Counted from the first letter of the stretch, positions 26,201-35,656 are shown. The stretch: DNA of 64,000 nucleotides from Limnohabitans sp. Bal53 (GCF_003063355.1 NZ_NESH01000002.1:496001-560000); one strand, 5' to 3'. Made by a program: numbers and translations. Notes: a model not told the origin generated them from the letters alone.

Positions 26201-26231
26201 TTCAAATTAATTCAACGATGAAGTCACTACC

Positions 26232-27170
26232 ATGCAAACCCCTCGCGACTGGCTCACGCCCGAAGCCCTGCTGATGCTGCAAACTATTGGCCAGCAAGGC
26301 AGCTTTGCCGCAGCCGCGCGCACCCTGAACCTGGTGCCCAGTGCCATGACCTACCGGGTGCGCCAGATCGAAGACGCGCTCGATGTGCTGCTGTTTGACC
26401 GCAGTGCCCGCCAAGCCGTTCCCACCGCAGCTGGCCACGAGTTGCTGCGCGAGGCCAGCCGACTGCTCGACGACATGGACGCCGTGGCCAACCGCGTGCG
26501 CCGCGTGGCCACAGGCTGGGAAGCCGTGTTCACCGTGGCTGTCGACGGCATCGTCTCGCGCAGCGTGGTGATGGACCTGTGTGCCAGCTTTTTGGCGCTG
26601 GGTGCGCCCACCCGACTGCGGCTGCGCTACGAGACCCTGTCGGGCACCCTGGGCGCACTCACCTCGGGCCAAGCCGATCTGGCGCTGGGTGTGGTGCTGG
26701 AGCCGGGCCTCAAAACCGACCTGCGGCACGCGGTACTCGGCGAGATCACTTTTGTGTATGCCGTGGCCCCGCACCACCCGCTGGCCCAAGAAGCCGAGCC
26801 GCTGACGGACGCCAACTTGCAGCAACACCGCGCCGTGGCCGTGGCCGACTCGGTCAGCCGGGGTGCAGGTCTGACCATTGGGCTGCAAGGCGGGCAAGAC
26901 GTGTTCACCGTGCCCGACATGCCCAGCAAACTCGAAGCCCAACTGCGCGGACTGGGCGGCGGTTTTTTGCCCGAATCGCTGGCCCGGCCTTACATCAACA
27001 GCGGTCAACTGGTGGCCAAGCAAGTGCATGCGCCGCGCACCAACACCTGCCACACCGCCTGGCGTGACACCCCACAAACACCCGCTGGTCAAGCCTTGCG
27101 CTGGTGGTTGGCTCAACTGGAGCGCCCTGCCACCCGCGAGGCGCTGCTGCGGCCCGTGCACATCGTTTGA
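26232..27170 (+). CDS. LysR-type transcriptional regulator
   Basis: 312 residues. N-terminal winged helix-turn-helix at about residues 8-66 (LTPEALLMLQTIGQQGSFAAAARTLNLVPSAMTYRVRQIEDALDVLLFDRSARQAVPTAAG), then a linker helix and a periplasmic-binding-like effector domain (WEAVFTVAVDGIVSR, GTLGALTSGQADLALGVVLEPG). Divergent from pirin and the WrbA-like flavodoxin, so it probably controls them, as seen for many LysR-pirin pairs. Effector unknown; by analogy a quinone or aromatic could be sensed. Confidence 0.93.
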   Translation: MQTPRDWLTPEALLMLQTIGQQGSFAAAARTLNLVPSAMTYRVRQIEDALDVLLFDRSARQAVPTAAGHELLREASRLLDDMDAVANRVRRVATGWEAVFTVAVDGIVSRSVVMDLCASFLALGAPTRLRLRYETLSGTLGALTSGQADLALGVVLEPGLKTDLRHAVLGEITFVYAVAPHHPLAQEAEPLTDANLQQHRAVAVADSVSRGAGLTIGLQGGQDVFTVPDMPSKLEAQLRGLGGGFLPESLARPYINSGQLVAKQVHAPRTNTCHTAWRDTPQTPAGQALRWWLAQLERPATREALLRPVHIV

Positions 27171-27247
27171 AAACATCCAACGCAAACGGCATCGGGGATA
27201 ACCCACCCGGGTGGTTTCAAGGCCCTTTTCTCAGCTAAAGTGATCCT

Positions 27248-28294
27248 ATGAACACACCACACATCGCCATCATCGGTGTCGGCATGGCCGGCGTCACTTG
27301 CGCACGCACATTGCGCCAAGCCGGCCACAACGTCACCTTGTTCGAAAAAAGCCGGGGCTTGGGCGGACGCATGTCCACCCGCTCCAGCGCCTTTGGTGGC
27401 TTTGACCACGGGGCCCAATACTTCACGGTGCGTGACCCGCGCTTTGAGCTGGCGATCACCACCGTCCCCGGCGTGTGCAAACCCTGGAGCGCCAACGCCG
27501 TGCGCGTGCTGGACCCCAATGGGCGCGTGATCGAGGCCGGTCTGCCCGGCGGCGAGCGCCACTGGGTCGCCACGCCCGGCATGAACGGCCTGGTCAAAGC
27601 TTGGGCAGCCCCCTTGGTGGAAGACGGCAATGTGCAGCTGCAAACCCGTGTGACGCACATCTCGGCCGACCCTTTGAAGAAAAACGGCTGGCAACTGCAC
27701 ACCGAAAGCGACGACGGTGGCCAACACATTTATGCCGGTTTTGACCAAGTGATCTTGGCCATCCCACCCGCCCAAGCGCAGGCTTTGCTGGAAGCCTCGG
27801 GCCATAGCGCCTTGGCCGAGCCCCTCAAAAATGTGCGTGTGGACCCGTGCTGGACACTGATGCTGGCTTACCCACAAGCGGTGCAGCCAGGCCTGATCAC
27901 CATTGGCCCGCAATGGAACGCCGCGCGCAGCACCCACCACCGCATCGCCTGGATGGCGCGTGAATCGTCCAAGCCCGGTCGCGAACGCATCGAGCGCTGG
28001 ACCGTGCAGGCCAGTGCCCCTTGGTCGGCCGAACACGTCAACGACACCCCCGATCGCGTCAAAGGCAAACTCATGAAGGCCTTTGCCGAAATCACCGGCA
28101 TCCGTGTCACCCCGGACCACGCCGAGGTGCACCGCTGGCTGTACGCCAAAACCGCTCAGCCCTTGGGCCAAAGCTTCTTGTGGTCCAAAGCGCAAGGCAT
28201 CGGCCTGTGCGGCGACTGGTGCCTGGGCCACCGGGTCGAAGACGCCTTTGTCTCGGGCCTGGAACTGGCTTTGGCGGTGCTCAAAAAACGCTGA
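27248..28294 (+). CDS. renalase-like NAD(P)/FAD-dependent oxidoreductase
   Basis: 348 residues. N-terminal Rossmann dinucleotide fold [30 protein letters not shown] with GxGxxG-type glycines, then [29 protein letters not shown], which is the signature of bacterial renalase-like amine oxidoreductases. The C-terminal FAD contact is [25 protein letters not shown]. Bacterial renalase oxidises dihydro forms of beta-NAD(P)H isomers, a metabolite repair reaction; whether this protein does so is inferred. gluQ begins 5 bp after its stop, so they are likely co-transcribed. Confidence 0.88.
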   Translation: MNTPHIAIIGVGMAGVTCARTLRQAGHNVTLFEKSRGLGGRMSTRSSAFGGFDHGAQYFTVRDPRFELAITTVPGVCKPWSANAVRVLDPNGRVIEAGLPGGERHWVATPGMNGLVKAWAAPLVEDGNVQLQTRVTHISADPLKKNGWQLHTESDDGGQHIYAGFDQVILAIPPAQAQALLEASGHSALAEPLKNVRVDPCWTLMLAYPQAVQPGLITIGPQWNAARSTHHRIAWMARESSKPGRERIERWTVQASAPWSAEHVNDTPDRVKGKLMKAFAEITGIRVTPDHAEVHRWLYAKTAQPLGQSFLWSKAQGIGLCGDWCLGHRVEDAFVSGLELALAVLKKR

Positions 28295-28299
28295 AATCC

Positions 28300-29208
28300 A
28301 TGAACCTGGGTTACACAGGCCGGTTCGCGCCCTCGCCAACCGGCCTTTTGCATGCCGGCTCGCTGGTGGCTGCGCTGGCCAGTTGGCTCGATGCCCGCGC
28401 CCACGGAGGCCGATGGCTCGTTCGCATCGAAGACGTGGACACACCCCGCTGCGTGCCCGGTGCTGACCAAGCCATCTTGCAGCAACTGGCAGCTTGTGGC
28501 CTGGCGTCTGACGGCCCCGTGCTGTGGCAAAGCCAGCGCGGCGAGCACTATGCCGCGGCCTTGCAAAGCCTGGTGGACAAAGGCTGGGCCTACCCCTGTG
28601 GCTGTTCACGCAAAGAGATTGAATCGGCCCAAGCCGTGGCCCGGCACAGCGCCGCCATCTACCCTGGCACCTGCCGCAACGGCCTGAACGGCAAACCCGC
28701 ACGCGCCTGGCGGCTCGATGTGCAGGACGTACAAAAGGCCTTGGGCTTGCCCGCCCTCACCCTCTGGAGCGACCGGCGCTTGGGGCCGCAGCAGCAAAAC
28801 GTGTGTGAAGAAGTCGGCGACTTTGTGCTGCGCCGCGCCGACGGCCTGTGGGCCTACCAGCTGGCGGTGGTGGTAGACGACGCCGCGCAAGGCATCACCC
28901 ATGTGGTGCGCGGTCAAGACCTGGCCGACAACACCGCTAGGCAAATCGTGCTGCAACATGCCCTGGCCCTGCACACGCCGCACTACGTTCACACGCCCCT
29001 GGTGCTGGGCACGAATGGCGAGAAACTCAGCAAGCAAAACGGGGCCTTGGCACTTGACTTGCAGCATCCTGTCCGGGCCCTGAACGCAGCGGCGCATGCC
29101 TTGGGCCTGCCCAGGCTGCCCGAACACACGCCCGTGCAACACGCCTTGGTTCATTGGACGAGTCTGCACCACAACACCTTGGCGGCGGCGATTGCAACCA
29201 ACCCATGA
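28300..29208 (+). CDS. gluQ: glutamyl-Q tRNA(Asp) synthetase
   Basis: 302 residues from ATG 28300; the longer frame is a shadow of the flavoprotein gene. It is a truncated glutamyl-tRNA synthetase paralogue without anticodon-binding domain that attaches glutamate to queuosine at the wobble position of tRNA(Asp). Motifs: [26 protein letters not shown] (HIGH class), RIEDVDTPR, the zinc-site cysteines in [10 protein letters not shown] and [29 protein letters not shown], and the KMSKS-type loop KLSKQNG. Its last base is the first base of the toxin-antitoxin operator. Confidence 0.95.
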   Translation: MNLGYTGRFAPSPTGLLHAGSLVAALASWLDARAHGGRWLVRIEDVDTPRCVPGADQAILQQLAACGLASDGPVLWQSQRGEHYAAALQSLVDKGWAYPCGCSRKEIESAQAVARHSAAIYPGTCRNGLNGKPARAWRLDVQDVQKALGLPALTLWSDRRLGPQQQNVCEEVGDFVLRRADGLWAYQLAVVVDDAAQGITHVVRGQDLADNTARQIVLQHALALHTPHYVHTPLVLGTNGEKLSKQNGALALDLQHPVRALNAAAHALGLPRLPEHTPVQHALVHWTSLHHNTLAAAIATNP

Positions 29209-29230
29209 TTCACACATAATATGTGTGAAT
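29192..29230 (+). promoter_or_regulatory. toxin-antitoxin promoter and palindromic operator
   Basis: Operator arms ATTCACACAT (29208-29217) and ATGTGTGAAT (29221-29230) form a perfect 10-bp inverted repeat around AAT. A promoter fits exactly over it: -35 TTGCAA (29192-29197), 17-bp spacer, -10 CATAAT (29215-29220). It lies 26 bp upstream of the antitoxin ATG. Binding of the ribbon-helix-helix antitoxin here would block the -10, the usual autoregulation in such modules. Confidence 0.75.
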
Positions 29231-29256
29231 TTCATGCCATTGCGGGAGGTCCAACC

Positions 29257-29484
29257 ATGAACATCACTTTGTCTGTGGACGAGCGGGTCGCAGAATCGGC
29301 GCGTGAAGCCGCCCGAAAAATGGGCAAAAGCTTGAACCAAGCCGTGCGCGATTACTTAGAGCAACTCGCGGGGCATGAGCAGCAAACCGCCGAATGGCAA
29401 GCCTGGGAGCAACGCTGTCTCAGTGGTGGTGGGCAACTCAAGGGCTGGAAGTTTGACCGAGATGCGCTGCATGATCGCGGGTGA
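29257..29484 (+). CDS. ribbon-helix-helix antitoxin
   Basis: 75 residues, ATG at 29257 with a strong GGGAGG ribosome site. The N-terminal part MNITLSVDERVAESAREAARKMGKSLNQAVRDYLEQL has the beta-strand then two-helix pattern of ribbon-helix-helix DNA-binding antitoxins; the acidic/aromatic C-terminal tail (AEWQAWEQRC...GWKFDRDAL) is the likely toxin-binding part. It overlaps the PIN toxin gene by 14 bp. It should neutralise the toxin and repress the operon through the palindrome just upstream. The upstream ATG at 29221 lies inside the operator and lacks a ribosome site. Confidence 0.85.
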   Translation: MNITLSVDERVAESAREAARKMGKSLNQAVRDYLEQLAGHEQQTAEWQAWEQRCLSGGGQLKGWKFDRDALHDRG

Positions 29485-29938
29485 ACCCACGCCTCCTTGG
29501 GGCCAACTGCTCGCGCTGCCCAAAAACAGGTGCTTCATCGACACCAACATCTTGGTCTATGCCGACAGCACCGACGAGCCCCACAAACAGCGCATCGCCA
29601 TCGACTTGCTGCGCCACCTGAGGTTTCAGCGTTTGGGCGTTTTGTCGACCCAGGTGCTCAACGAATACATCCAGGTCGGCCTGCGCAAACTGGGCCTACC
29701 CCACAGCCATGTGCGCGCGCAACTGCAGTGCTACCGACAAATGGAACTGGCGGGTGTGACACCAGACACCATCGACATGGCGCTCGATCTCCACCAAAGT
29801 CATACCCTCAGTTACTGGGATGCCCTGATTTTGGCCAGCGCCCACATTTCAGGTTGCGCGGTGTTGTTGACCGAAGACATGGGCTCAGGCGAAGTTCTGG
29901 CGGGTGTGCAGTTGGTCAACCCGTTTGCAGCCACCTGA
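29471..29938 (+). CDS. PIN-domain toxin (VapC-like ribonuclease)
   Basis: 155 residues from ATG 29471 (29462 also in frame). PIN nucleases cut RNA with Mg2+ held by conserved acids; all four are present: Asp24 in [11 protein letters not shown], Glu65 in VLNEYIQ, Asp117 in [10 protein letters not shown] and Asp136 in LLTEDM. The start codon lies inside the antitoxin gene, so translation is coupled. VapC-type toxins typically cleave initiator tRNA or rRNA loops; the target here is unknown. The pair sits between gluQ and trmB, a small mobile-type insertion between tRNA-related genes. Confidence 0.87.
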   Translation: MIAGEPTPPWGQLLALPKNRCFIDTNILVYADSTDEPHKQRIAIDLLRHLRFQRLGVLSTQVLNEYIQVGLRKLGLPHSHVRAQLQCYRQMELAGVTPDTIDMALDLHQSHTLSYWDALILASAHISGCAVLLTEDMGSGEVLAGVQLVNPFAAT

Positions 29939-30032
29939 CCCTTCGCATCCCCCTCTCATCGCCCACACCCCATACAGCAGCCGCGATAATCGAAGGCATT
30001 GCGAAACACTTCGGCCCCAAAGCCAACCCCAC

Positions 30033-30782
30033 ATGACGACCCCCGAGAACACCCAGCAGCAACCTGACCAAGAAACTGTCACTGATCAGGCTGCGCCCGA
30101 CGCACCCTTCATGCGTCAAATCAAAACCTATGTGCTGCGTGCCGGACGCATGGGCTCGGGCCAGGTGCGGGCGTTTGAGCAATTCGGACCGAAGTTCTTG
30201 ATCCCCTACAGCGCCGAGCGCCTGGACGTGCAAACCGCATTTGGGCGCAGCGCGCCGCTGATTTTGGAGATTGGTTTTGGCATGGGCGATGCCACCGCCA
30301 AGATCGCGCAAGTGCGCCCAAGTGATAACTTTTTGTGCTGCGAGGTGCATGAGCCGGGCGTGGGCGCCTTGCTCAAGCGATGCGGCGAGGAAAGCATTGC
30401 CAACATCCGGATCGTGCAGCACGATGCGATCGAGGTCATGGACAACATGTTGGGCCCGGACAGCCTGGACGGTGTGCACATTTTCTTTCCAGACCCTTGG
30501 CACAAAAGTCGCCACCACAAGCGCCGCCTGATCCAGTCGCCTTTCATCCAGCGCCTGGCCCAGCACATCAAGCCAGGCGGCTACCTGCACTTGGCCACCG
30601 ACTGGCAGCCTTATTCCGAGCAAATGATGGGCGTGTTGCGCGCCGAGCCTTTGCTGGTCAACACCAGCGAGGCGGTCGACGGTTTTGCCGCCAAACCCGA
30701 CTACCGGCCGCTCACCAAGTTTGAAAACCGGGGCCTCAAACTCGGTCACGGCGTGTGGGACCTGGTCTTCCGCCGGGTCTGA
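30033..30782 (+). CDS. trmB: tRNA (guanine-N7)-methyltransferase
   Basis: 249 residues. Class I SAM-dependent enzyme that makes m7G46 in tRNA variable loops. SAM-binding motif I is [27 protein letters not shown] is the TrmB catalytic signature; [15 protein letters not shown] closes the protein. The first 28 residues are a polar Gln/Thr-rich extension before [15 protein letters not shown], where other family members begin to align. ATG at 30033 chosen; the region upstream in frame is toxin shadow. Overlaps nothing and is followed immediately by the pseudouridine synthase gene (1-bp gap), giving a tRNA/rRNA modification pair. Confidence 0.96.
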   Translation: MTTPENTQQQPDQETVTDQAAPDAPFMRQIKTYVLRAGRMGSGQVRAFEQFGPKFLIPYSAERLDVQTAFGRSAPLILEIGFGMGDATAKIAQVRPSDNFLCCEVHEPGVGALLKRCGEESIANIRIVQHDAIEVMDNMLGPDSLDGVHIFFPDPWHKSRHHKRRLIQSPFIQRLAQHIKPGGYLHLATDWQPYSEQMMGVLRAEPLLVNTSEAVDGFAAKPDYRPLTKFENRGLKLGHGVWDLVFRRV

Positions 30783-30783
30783 C

Positions 30784-31701
30784 ATGCGCGAATCCGGTCA
30801 CCCCAGTCAGTTGCCCATGCGCAACGGGGTGAGCGCCAGCGTGGTGTCGGTGCCGCATGGCGCCCCCCACTTGCTCGATTTTTTGGCGCAGCGCATGCCC
30901 GGCATATCGCGCAGCGAATGGGCCGAACGCTTGGCGCAAGGCTTGGTGTTGCACGAAGACGGCCAACCGGCGCTGCCCCACCAAAGTTGCCAACCGGGCC
31001 AGCGCCTCTTTTACTACCGGCACCTGCCTGATGAACCCGTGCTGCCGTTTCAAGCGCAGGTCTTGTTTGAAGACGATCATTTGCTGGTGGTGGACAAACC
31101 GCACTTCATGCCCGTCACCCCCACCGGCCGCTACGTGCAGCAAAGCCTTTTGGTACAGCTCAAGCGCCAGACCGGCTGTGCCGACTTGGTGCCGCTGCAC
31201 CGCATCGACCGCGAAACCGCAGGTCTGGTCTTGTTGGGCAAACGCCTGCACGAGCGCGACGCCTACCATGCGCTGTTTCGGGACCACCAGATTCACAAGA
31301 CTTACCACGCGGTGGCAGCGCATGCGCCGCACCTGCAGCTGCCTCTGGTGCGCTCCAGTCGCTTGGTGCCGGGCGAGCCGTTTTTCAGAACACAGGAAGT
31401 GCCGGGAACGGCCAACAGCGAAACCCGCATCGACGTGCTGCACACCGATGGCCAGCGGGCGCTGTATGCGCTGGAGCCCATCAGCGGCAAACGCCACCAG
31501 CTGCGGGTGCACATGAACGCCATCGGCATCCCGATCGAAGGCGACCAGTTCTACCCCAACGTCTTGCGCGGCCCGGACGCACCAGAAGACTTCAGCCAGC
31601 CTTTGCAACTCTTGGCGCAGTCGGTGCGCTTCACCGATCCGATCACCGGCCAAACCCGCGAGTGGTCCAGCAGGTTGCGTTTGAGCATCAGTCCGCCTTG
31701 A
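30784..31701 (+). CDS. RluA-family RNA pseudouridine synthase
   Basis: 305 residues. The catalytic aspartate lies in VPLHRIDRETAGLVLLGK, and the family start LLVVDKPHFMPVTPTGRYVQQSLL and LEPISGKRHQLRVHMNAIGIPIEGDQFYP are present. N-terminal residues 25-90 are S4-like (LLDFLAQRMPGISRSEWAERLAQGLV). Closest general type is RluA/TruC; the target uridine in tRNA or rRNA cannot be told from the sequence. Starts 1 bp after trmB, so co-transcription is likely. Convergent with the YdiJ-like gene. Confidence 0.92.
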   Translation: MRESGHPSQLPMRNGVSASVVSVPHGAPHLLDFLAQRMPGISRSEWAERLAQGLVLHEDGQPALPHQSCQPGQRLFYYRHLPDEPVLPFQAQVLFEDDHLLVVDKPHFMPVTPTGRYVQQSLLVQLKRQTGCADLVPLHRIDRETAGLVLLGKRLHERDAYHALFRDHQIHKTYHAVAAHAPHLQLPLVRSSRLVPGEPFFRTQEVPGTANSETRIDVLHTDGQRALYALEPISGKRHQLRVHMNAIGIPIEGDQFYPNVLRGPDAPEDFSQPLQLLAQSVRFTDPITGQTREWSSRLRLSISPP

Positions 31702-31720
31702 GGCGTTTAGACGGCTTGAC

Positions 31721-34700
31721 TCAGCCTGGCAACAAACGCGCCAACAACTGGCTCAGGTGCACGGCCTCTCGCTGAGCGCCGTCGTGGATTTGGTGACGGC
31801 AACTGGTGCCGTCCGCTACCACGATCGCATCGGCTTGGGCCCGCACCGCAGGCAGCAAACTCAGCTCGGCCATTTGCATCGACACCTCGTAGTGGCTGGC
31901 TTCATAACCAAAGCTGCCCGCCATGCCGCAACAACTGCTCTCGATCAACTGCGGCTTGGCCCCTGGAATCCAGCGCAAGACCTCCATCACGGGTGACACC
32001 GCGTCAAAGGCCTTTTGGTGGCAATGACCGTGCAACAAAACTGGGCGGTCCACAGGGGTGATTTGCGCTTTCAGTTCGTCCAGGTGCCCGGCTTGGGCTT
32101 CCCGGGCCAAAAACTCCTCAAACAGCAAGGCCTGCTGGGCAATTTTTTGAGCGCCCTCGCCCAAGCCCATGACCAGCAACTCGTCGCGCAGGGTCAGCAA
32201 ACAGGAGGGCTCCAGGCCCACGATGGCCAAACCGCGATCGGCAAAAGGCAGCAGGCTTTGCACGACTTCGCTGGCCTTTTCACGGGCGCGCTCCACCATG
32301 CCGGTGGCTAAGTAGGTACGACCGCAGCACAAATGCTGGCCGTCTTCTTGCAACTTGGTGGCCACATGCACGGTGTAACCGGCCGCCTGCAGCACCTTCA
32401 CAGCCGCATGCGCATTGGCCGACTCCAAATAGCCGTTGAAGGTGTCCACAAACAAGACCACACCGCGCGCGGCGGCCAAGACCTCTTCTCGGCTAGCGGT
32501 CGCTTGTGCAGCGCTTGGCGGGGTGTTGAAGAAGTGACGCATCTGCCACTGCGGCAAGCTGCGTTTGGCCGACAGGCCGAGCAGCTTTTCGGTGAGCGCG
32601 GCCAACAGCGGCATGCGGTTGCGCAGGTTGAGCACCGGGGCCAAGCGCGCCGCCCAGCGGGCGTAGTCGGGCAAATGGGCCACCATCTTGTCTTGCAGCG
32701 TGTGGCCATGCTTGGCCTTGTAGTGCTGCAAAAACTCGACCTTCATTTTGGCCATGTCCACCCCGGTGGGGCAATCGCGTTTGCAGCCTTTGCAGCCCAC
32801 GCACAGGTCCATGGCCTCGCGCACAGCTTCGCTGCTCAAAGCGTCTTCGCCCGCCAGACCTTCGATCTGGCCGCTCAACGCCAAGCGCAAGGTGTTGGCG
32901 CGGCCGCGCGTCAGGTGTTTTTCGTCGCGGGTCACGCGGTAACTGGGGCACATGGTGCCCGCATCGAACTTGCGGCAATGGCCGTTGTTGTTGCACATCT
33001 CCACCGCCTTGGCCAGACCTTGGGCCGGGTCGCCGCCGGTGCCTGGGGCGCTGGTTTGCTCGGTGACCGGGTCGTTTTGCACGTTCCAGGCGCTCCAGTC
33101 GAGCGCAGTACGGATCGGCACCACCTTGTAGGTGGGCGGAAAACGCATCAGCGCGGTGTCGTCCATTTTGGGCGGGTTGACGATGCGCTGCGGGCACAGC
33201 ATCTGCCCGGGGTCCATCTCCTGCTTGATCTTCGCAAAGGCCTCGCTGATGCGCGGGCCAAACTGCCAACCGATCCACTCGCCACGGCACAGACCGTCGC
33301 CATGCTCGCCGCTGAAAGCGCCTTTGTAGCGGCGCACCAGTTCGCTGGCCTCTTCGGCAATCGCGCGCATTTTGCTCGCGCCATCGCGGCGCATGTCCAA
33401 AATCGGCCGCACATGCAAAGTGCCCACCGAGGCGTGGGCGTACCAAGTGCCCCGGCTGCCGTATTTGCGAAACACGCCGGTCAGCGCGTCGGTGTACTCG
33501 GCCAGACTCTCCAGCGGCACGGCGCAGTCTTCAATGAAGCTCACCGGTTTGCCATCTCCGCGCAGGCTCATCATGATGTTCAGGCCCGCTTTGCGCACTT
33601 CCCAGAGGTTTTTCTGTGGGGCATCCTCCACCATCTCGACCACGCTGCCAGGCAAGCCCAAGTCGCCCATCAGCTCCACCAGCTCCTTGATCTTGTGCGC
33701 GATGTCGGCCTTGCTCGGCCCGGAAAACTCCACCAACAACACCGCCTCGGGCATGCCGCCGTTGATGTGCGGCGACAAGGCCGTGCGGATGGTGGGTGCA
33801 AAAGCCGGGTTTTGCAAAGACAGCTCGATCATGGTGCGGTCCACCAGCTCGACGGCTGACAAATGCCCCACCGGCATGCCCTGCCCCAACTTGACGATGT
33901 GCTGCGCCGCGTCCATGGCTTGGTAAAAGCTGGGGAAGTTCACCACGCCCAGCACTTTGGCTCGGGGCAACTCGGCCAAGCGCAAAGTCAGCGAACGGGT
34001 CAGCGCCAGTGTGCCCTCGCTGCCAATGAGCAAGTGCGCCAGGTTCACCGAGCCGTCCGCCGTGTAGGGCCGATCGTTTTGGTTGCGGAAAATGTCCAGG
34101 TTGTAGCCCGCCACGCGGCGCAACACCTTGGGCCAGTGGGCGTCGATCTCGCTGGCGTGCTGAAGCGCCAAGTCGCGCACAAAGTCGCCAATTTGGCGAG
34201 CGCGGCCTTGGGCTTGCTCATAGGCGCTAAATTCGACCAAACTGCCGTCGGCCAGCCAAGCCTCAGCCCCCAGCACGTTGTGCACCATGTTGCCGTAAGC
34301 AATCGAGCGGCTGCCGCAAGAGTTGTTGCCCGCCATGCCACCCAAGGTGGCTTGGGCGCTGGTGGACACGTCCACCGGGTACCACAGGCCATGCGGTTTA
34401 AGGGCCGCGTTCAAGTGGTCCAGCACCAAGCCCGGCTCCACGGTGGCGGTGCGCTGCTCGGCATCGACCGCCATGATCTTGCGCATGTGTTTGGAGTGGT
34501 CAATCACCAAACCCGCGCCCACGGTTTGGCCGCACTGGCTGGTACCGCCACCACGCGGCACGATGGGCACGCCCAAATCGCGGCATATGTCCATCGCCAG
34601 GCGCACATCGGCCGCGTCGCGCGGTACAAATACCCCGATGGGCATGGCCTGGTAGATCGAGGCATCGGTGGCGTAGCGGCCCCGGTCGGCCGCAGAAAAC

Positions 34701-34834
34701 AAGACCTCGCCCCGGGCATGCAGGCGCAGGCGTTTGGCCAATAAAGCGGCCACCTCGTTGCTGCTGCTGGCCACCGTCTCGTAGGTTTGGTCCGGCGATG
34801 CTTTGGACAAATCAATCGGCAAAGGGGCGTTCAT
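31721..34834 (-). CDS. YdiJ-like FAD and Fe-S D-2-hydroxyacid dehydrogenase
   Basis: 1037 residues, about the size of E. coli YdiJ (1018), which oxidises D-2-hydroxyglutarate. Order of domains: FAD_binding_4 (about 45-270; VPRGGGTSQCGQTVGAGLVID and GNNSCGSRSIAYGN), FAD-oxidase C domain (about 280-560; SVGTLHVRPILD, FSGEHGDGLCRGEW), a 4Fe-4S ferredoxin domain (about 690-760; CVGCKGCKRDCPTGVD) and CCG-type cysteine-rich domains at the end (HLCCGRTY, LLHGHCHQKAF, SSCCGMAGSFGYEASHY). The start codon overlaps the stop of the GntR gene (ATGA), so regulator and enzyme form one operon. Substrate is likely a D-2-hydroxyacid; the precise one is unknown. Confidence 0.92.
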   Translation of the reverse strand: MNAPLPIDLSKASPDQTYETVASSSNEVAALLAKRLRLHARGEVLFSAADRGRYATDASIYQAMPIGVFVPRDAADVRLAMDICRDLGVPIVPRGGGTSQCGQTVGAGLVIDHSKHMRKIMAVDAEQRTATVEPGLVLDHLNAALKPHGLWYPVDVSTSAQATLGGMAGNNSCGSRSIAYGNMVHNVLGAEAWLADGSLVEFSAYEQAQGRARQIGDFVRDLALQHASEIDAHWPKVLRRVAGYNLDIFRNQNDRPYTADGSVNLAHLLIGSEGTLALTRSLTLRLAELPRAKVLGVVNFPSFYQAMDAAQHIVKLGQGMPVGHLSAVELVDRTMIELSLQNPAFAPTIRTALSPHINGGMPEAVLLVEFSGPSKADIAHKIKELVELMGDLGLPGSVVEMVEDAPQKNLWEVRKAGLNIMMSLRGDGKPVSFIEDCAVPLESLAEYTDALTGVFRKYGSRGTWYAHASVGTLHVRPILDMRRDGASKMRAIAEEASELVRRYKGAFSGEHGDGLCRGEWIGWQFGPRISEAFAKIKQEMDPGQMLCPQRIVNPPKMDDTALMRFPPTYKVVPIRTALDWSAWNVQNDPVTEQTSAPGTGGDPAQGLAKAVEMCNNNGHCRKFDAGTMCPSYRVTRDEKHLTRGRANTLRLALSGQIEGLAGEDALSSEAVREAMDLCVGCKGCKRDCPTGVDMAKMKVEFLQHYKAKHGHTLQDKMVAHLPDYARWAARLAPVLNLRNRMPLLAALTEKLLGLSAKRSLPQWQMRHFFNTPPSAAQATASREEVLAAARGVVLFVDTFNGYLESANAHAAVKVLQAAGYTVHVATKLQEDGQHLCCGRTYLATGMVERAREKASEVVQSLLPFADRGLAIVGLEPSCLLTLRDELLVMGLGEGAQKIAQQALLFEEFLAREAQAGHLDELKAQITPVDRPVLLHGHCHQKAFDAVSPVMEVLRWIPGAKPQLIESSCCGMAGSFGYEASHYEVSMQMAELSLLPAVRAQADAIVVADGTSCRHQIHDGAQREAVHLSQLLARLLPG

Positions 34835-35568
34835 GGGGCGTGTCCTTCTGTGAGGGATGGCGATACGTTGTTCTCGGTCAAGGCGGCAATGGAGGCGCTG
34901 CGCAGCTGCTCGATCACCACGCTGCGCTTGTTGTCCAGGTGCTGCATCAGCACTTGGCGCAGGGCTGCGCCGTCGCGCGCTTCCAGCGCCTGCACCATGG
35001 CGATGTGCTCGTCCACAGCGCGTTGCCACTTGTCACCGTCTTGGTTGGAGCGAAAGCGCAAAGCTTGCAAACGGGCATTGACCTGGTTGTAGGTTGCGGT
35101 GAGCACGGGGTTTTTGGCCGCCGCGTTGAAGCTGCGGTGAATGGCCGCATTGATTTGGTAATAGGCCGACAGGTCGCGCCGGGTGTAAGCGGCCAGCATC
35201 TCGTAATGCAAGGCCTTGATTTCATTGAGTTCGGCCTCGGTCACGCGCTGGGCGGCCAGCTCGCCCGACAGGCCCTCCAGCCCGGCCATCACCTCAAAGG
35301 TGTGGCGCACATCGGCCTCGCTCAGCTGCACGGCCACCGAGCCCCGGTTGGGTAAGAGTTCTACCAAACCCTCGGCCGCCAGCATCTTGATGGCTTCGCG
35401 CAAGGGTGTGCGCGAGATGCTCAGCTCTTCGCACAGGGTGCGTTCGTTGAGTTTGCCGCCGGGCGGGATCAGGCCCTCGACCAACATCTGGCGCAGGCGC
35501 TGCGCGACTTGTTCGTGTAACACGGGACGTGAAATAGACAATGGAGTCGACAGGGTGTCAGTGGCCAT
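34831..35568 (-). CDS. GntR/FCD-family transcriptional regulator
   Basis: 245 residues from the ATG at 35568. N-terminal winged helix-turn-helix (VLHEQVAQRLRQMLVEGLIPPGGKLNERTLCEELSISRTPLREAIKMLAAEGLVELLPNRGSVAVQLS) and an all-helical FCD effector domain (HTFEVMAGLEGLSGELAA, HYEMLAAYTRRDLSAYYQINAAIHRSFNAAAKNPVL, DEHIAMVQALEARDGAALRQVLMQHL) with the histidine/acid metal-binding positions typical of organic-acid sensors. It is the first gene of the operon with the YdiJ-like enzyme and faces the aminotransferase/TRAP operon; two identical repeats in the shared upstream region are its probable operators. Confidence 0.93.
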   Translation of the reverse strand: MATDTLSTPLSISRPVLHEQVAQRLRQMLVEGLIPPGGKLNERTLCEELSISRTPLREAIKMLAAEGLVELLPNRGSVAVQLSEADVRHTFEVMAGLEGLSGELAAQRVTEAELNEIKALHYEMLAAYTRRDLSAYYQINAAIHRSFNAAAKNPVLTATYNQVNARLQALRFRSNQDGDKWQRAVDEHIAMVQALEARDGAALRQVLMQHLDNKRSVVIEQLRSASIAALTENNVSPSLTEGHAP

Positions 35569-35575
35569 AGAATTT

Positions 35576-35656
35576 TTTTGAATACAAAAAATGTGTGCTC
35601 TAAGTTTAATTCTAGGACAAACACCCTTGACAAATGTATTTTGAATACAAAAAATG
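35576..35656. promoter_or_regulatory. divergent operator region with 18-bp direct repeats and a -35 box
   Basis: TTTTGAATACAAAAAATG occurs at 35576-35593 and again at 35639-35656, exactly 63 bp apart (six helical turns). The right copy also lies in a short dyad TGTATT-TTG-AATACA (35635-35649). A consensus -35, TTGACA (35627-35632), points toward the aminotransferase gene; an AAAAAT -10 at 17-bp spacing would lie inside the right repeat. Same-face spacing suits a GntR dimer pair looping or co-occupying the region. Confidence 0.7.

Noticed and set aside
32333..33859. 508-codon plus-strand frame
   Set aside because: Antisense of the YdiJ-like dehydrogenase, which has clear Fe-S and FAD motifs in the opposite direction.
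34835..35029. N-terminal extension of the YdiJ-like enzyme
   Set aside because: It is antisense-like Arg/Ala-rich sequence inside the GntR gene; ATG 34834 overlaps the GntR stop in the usual way.
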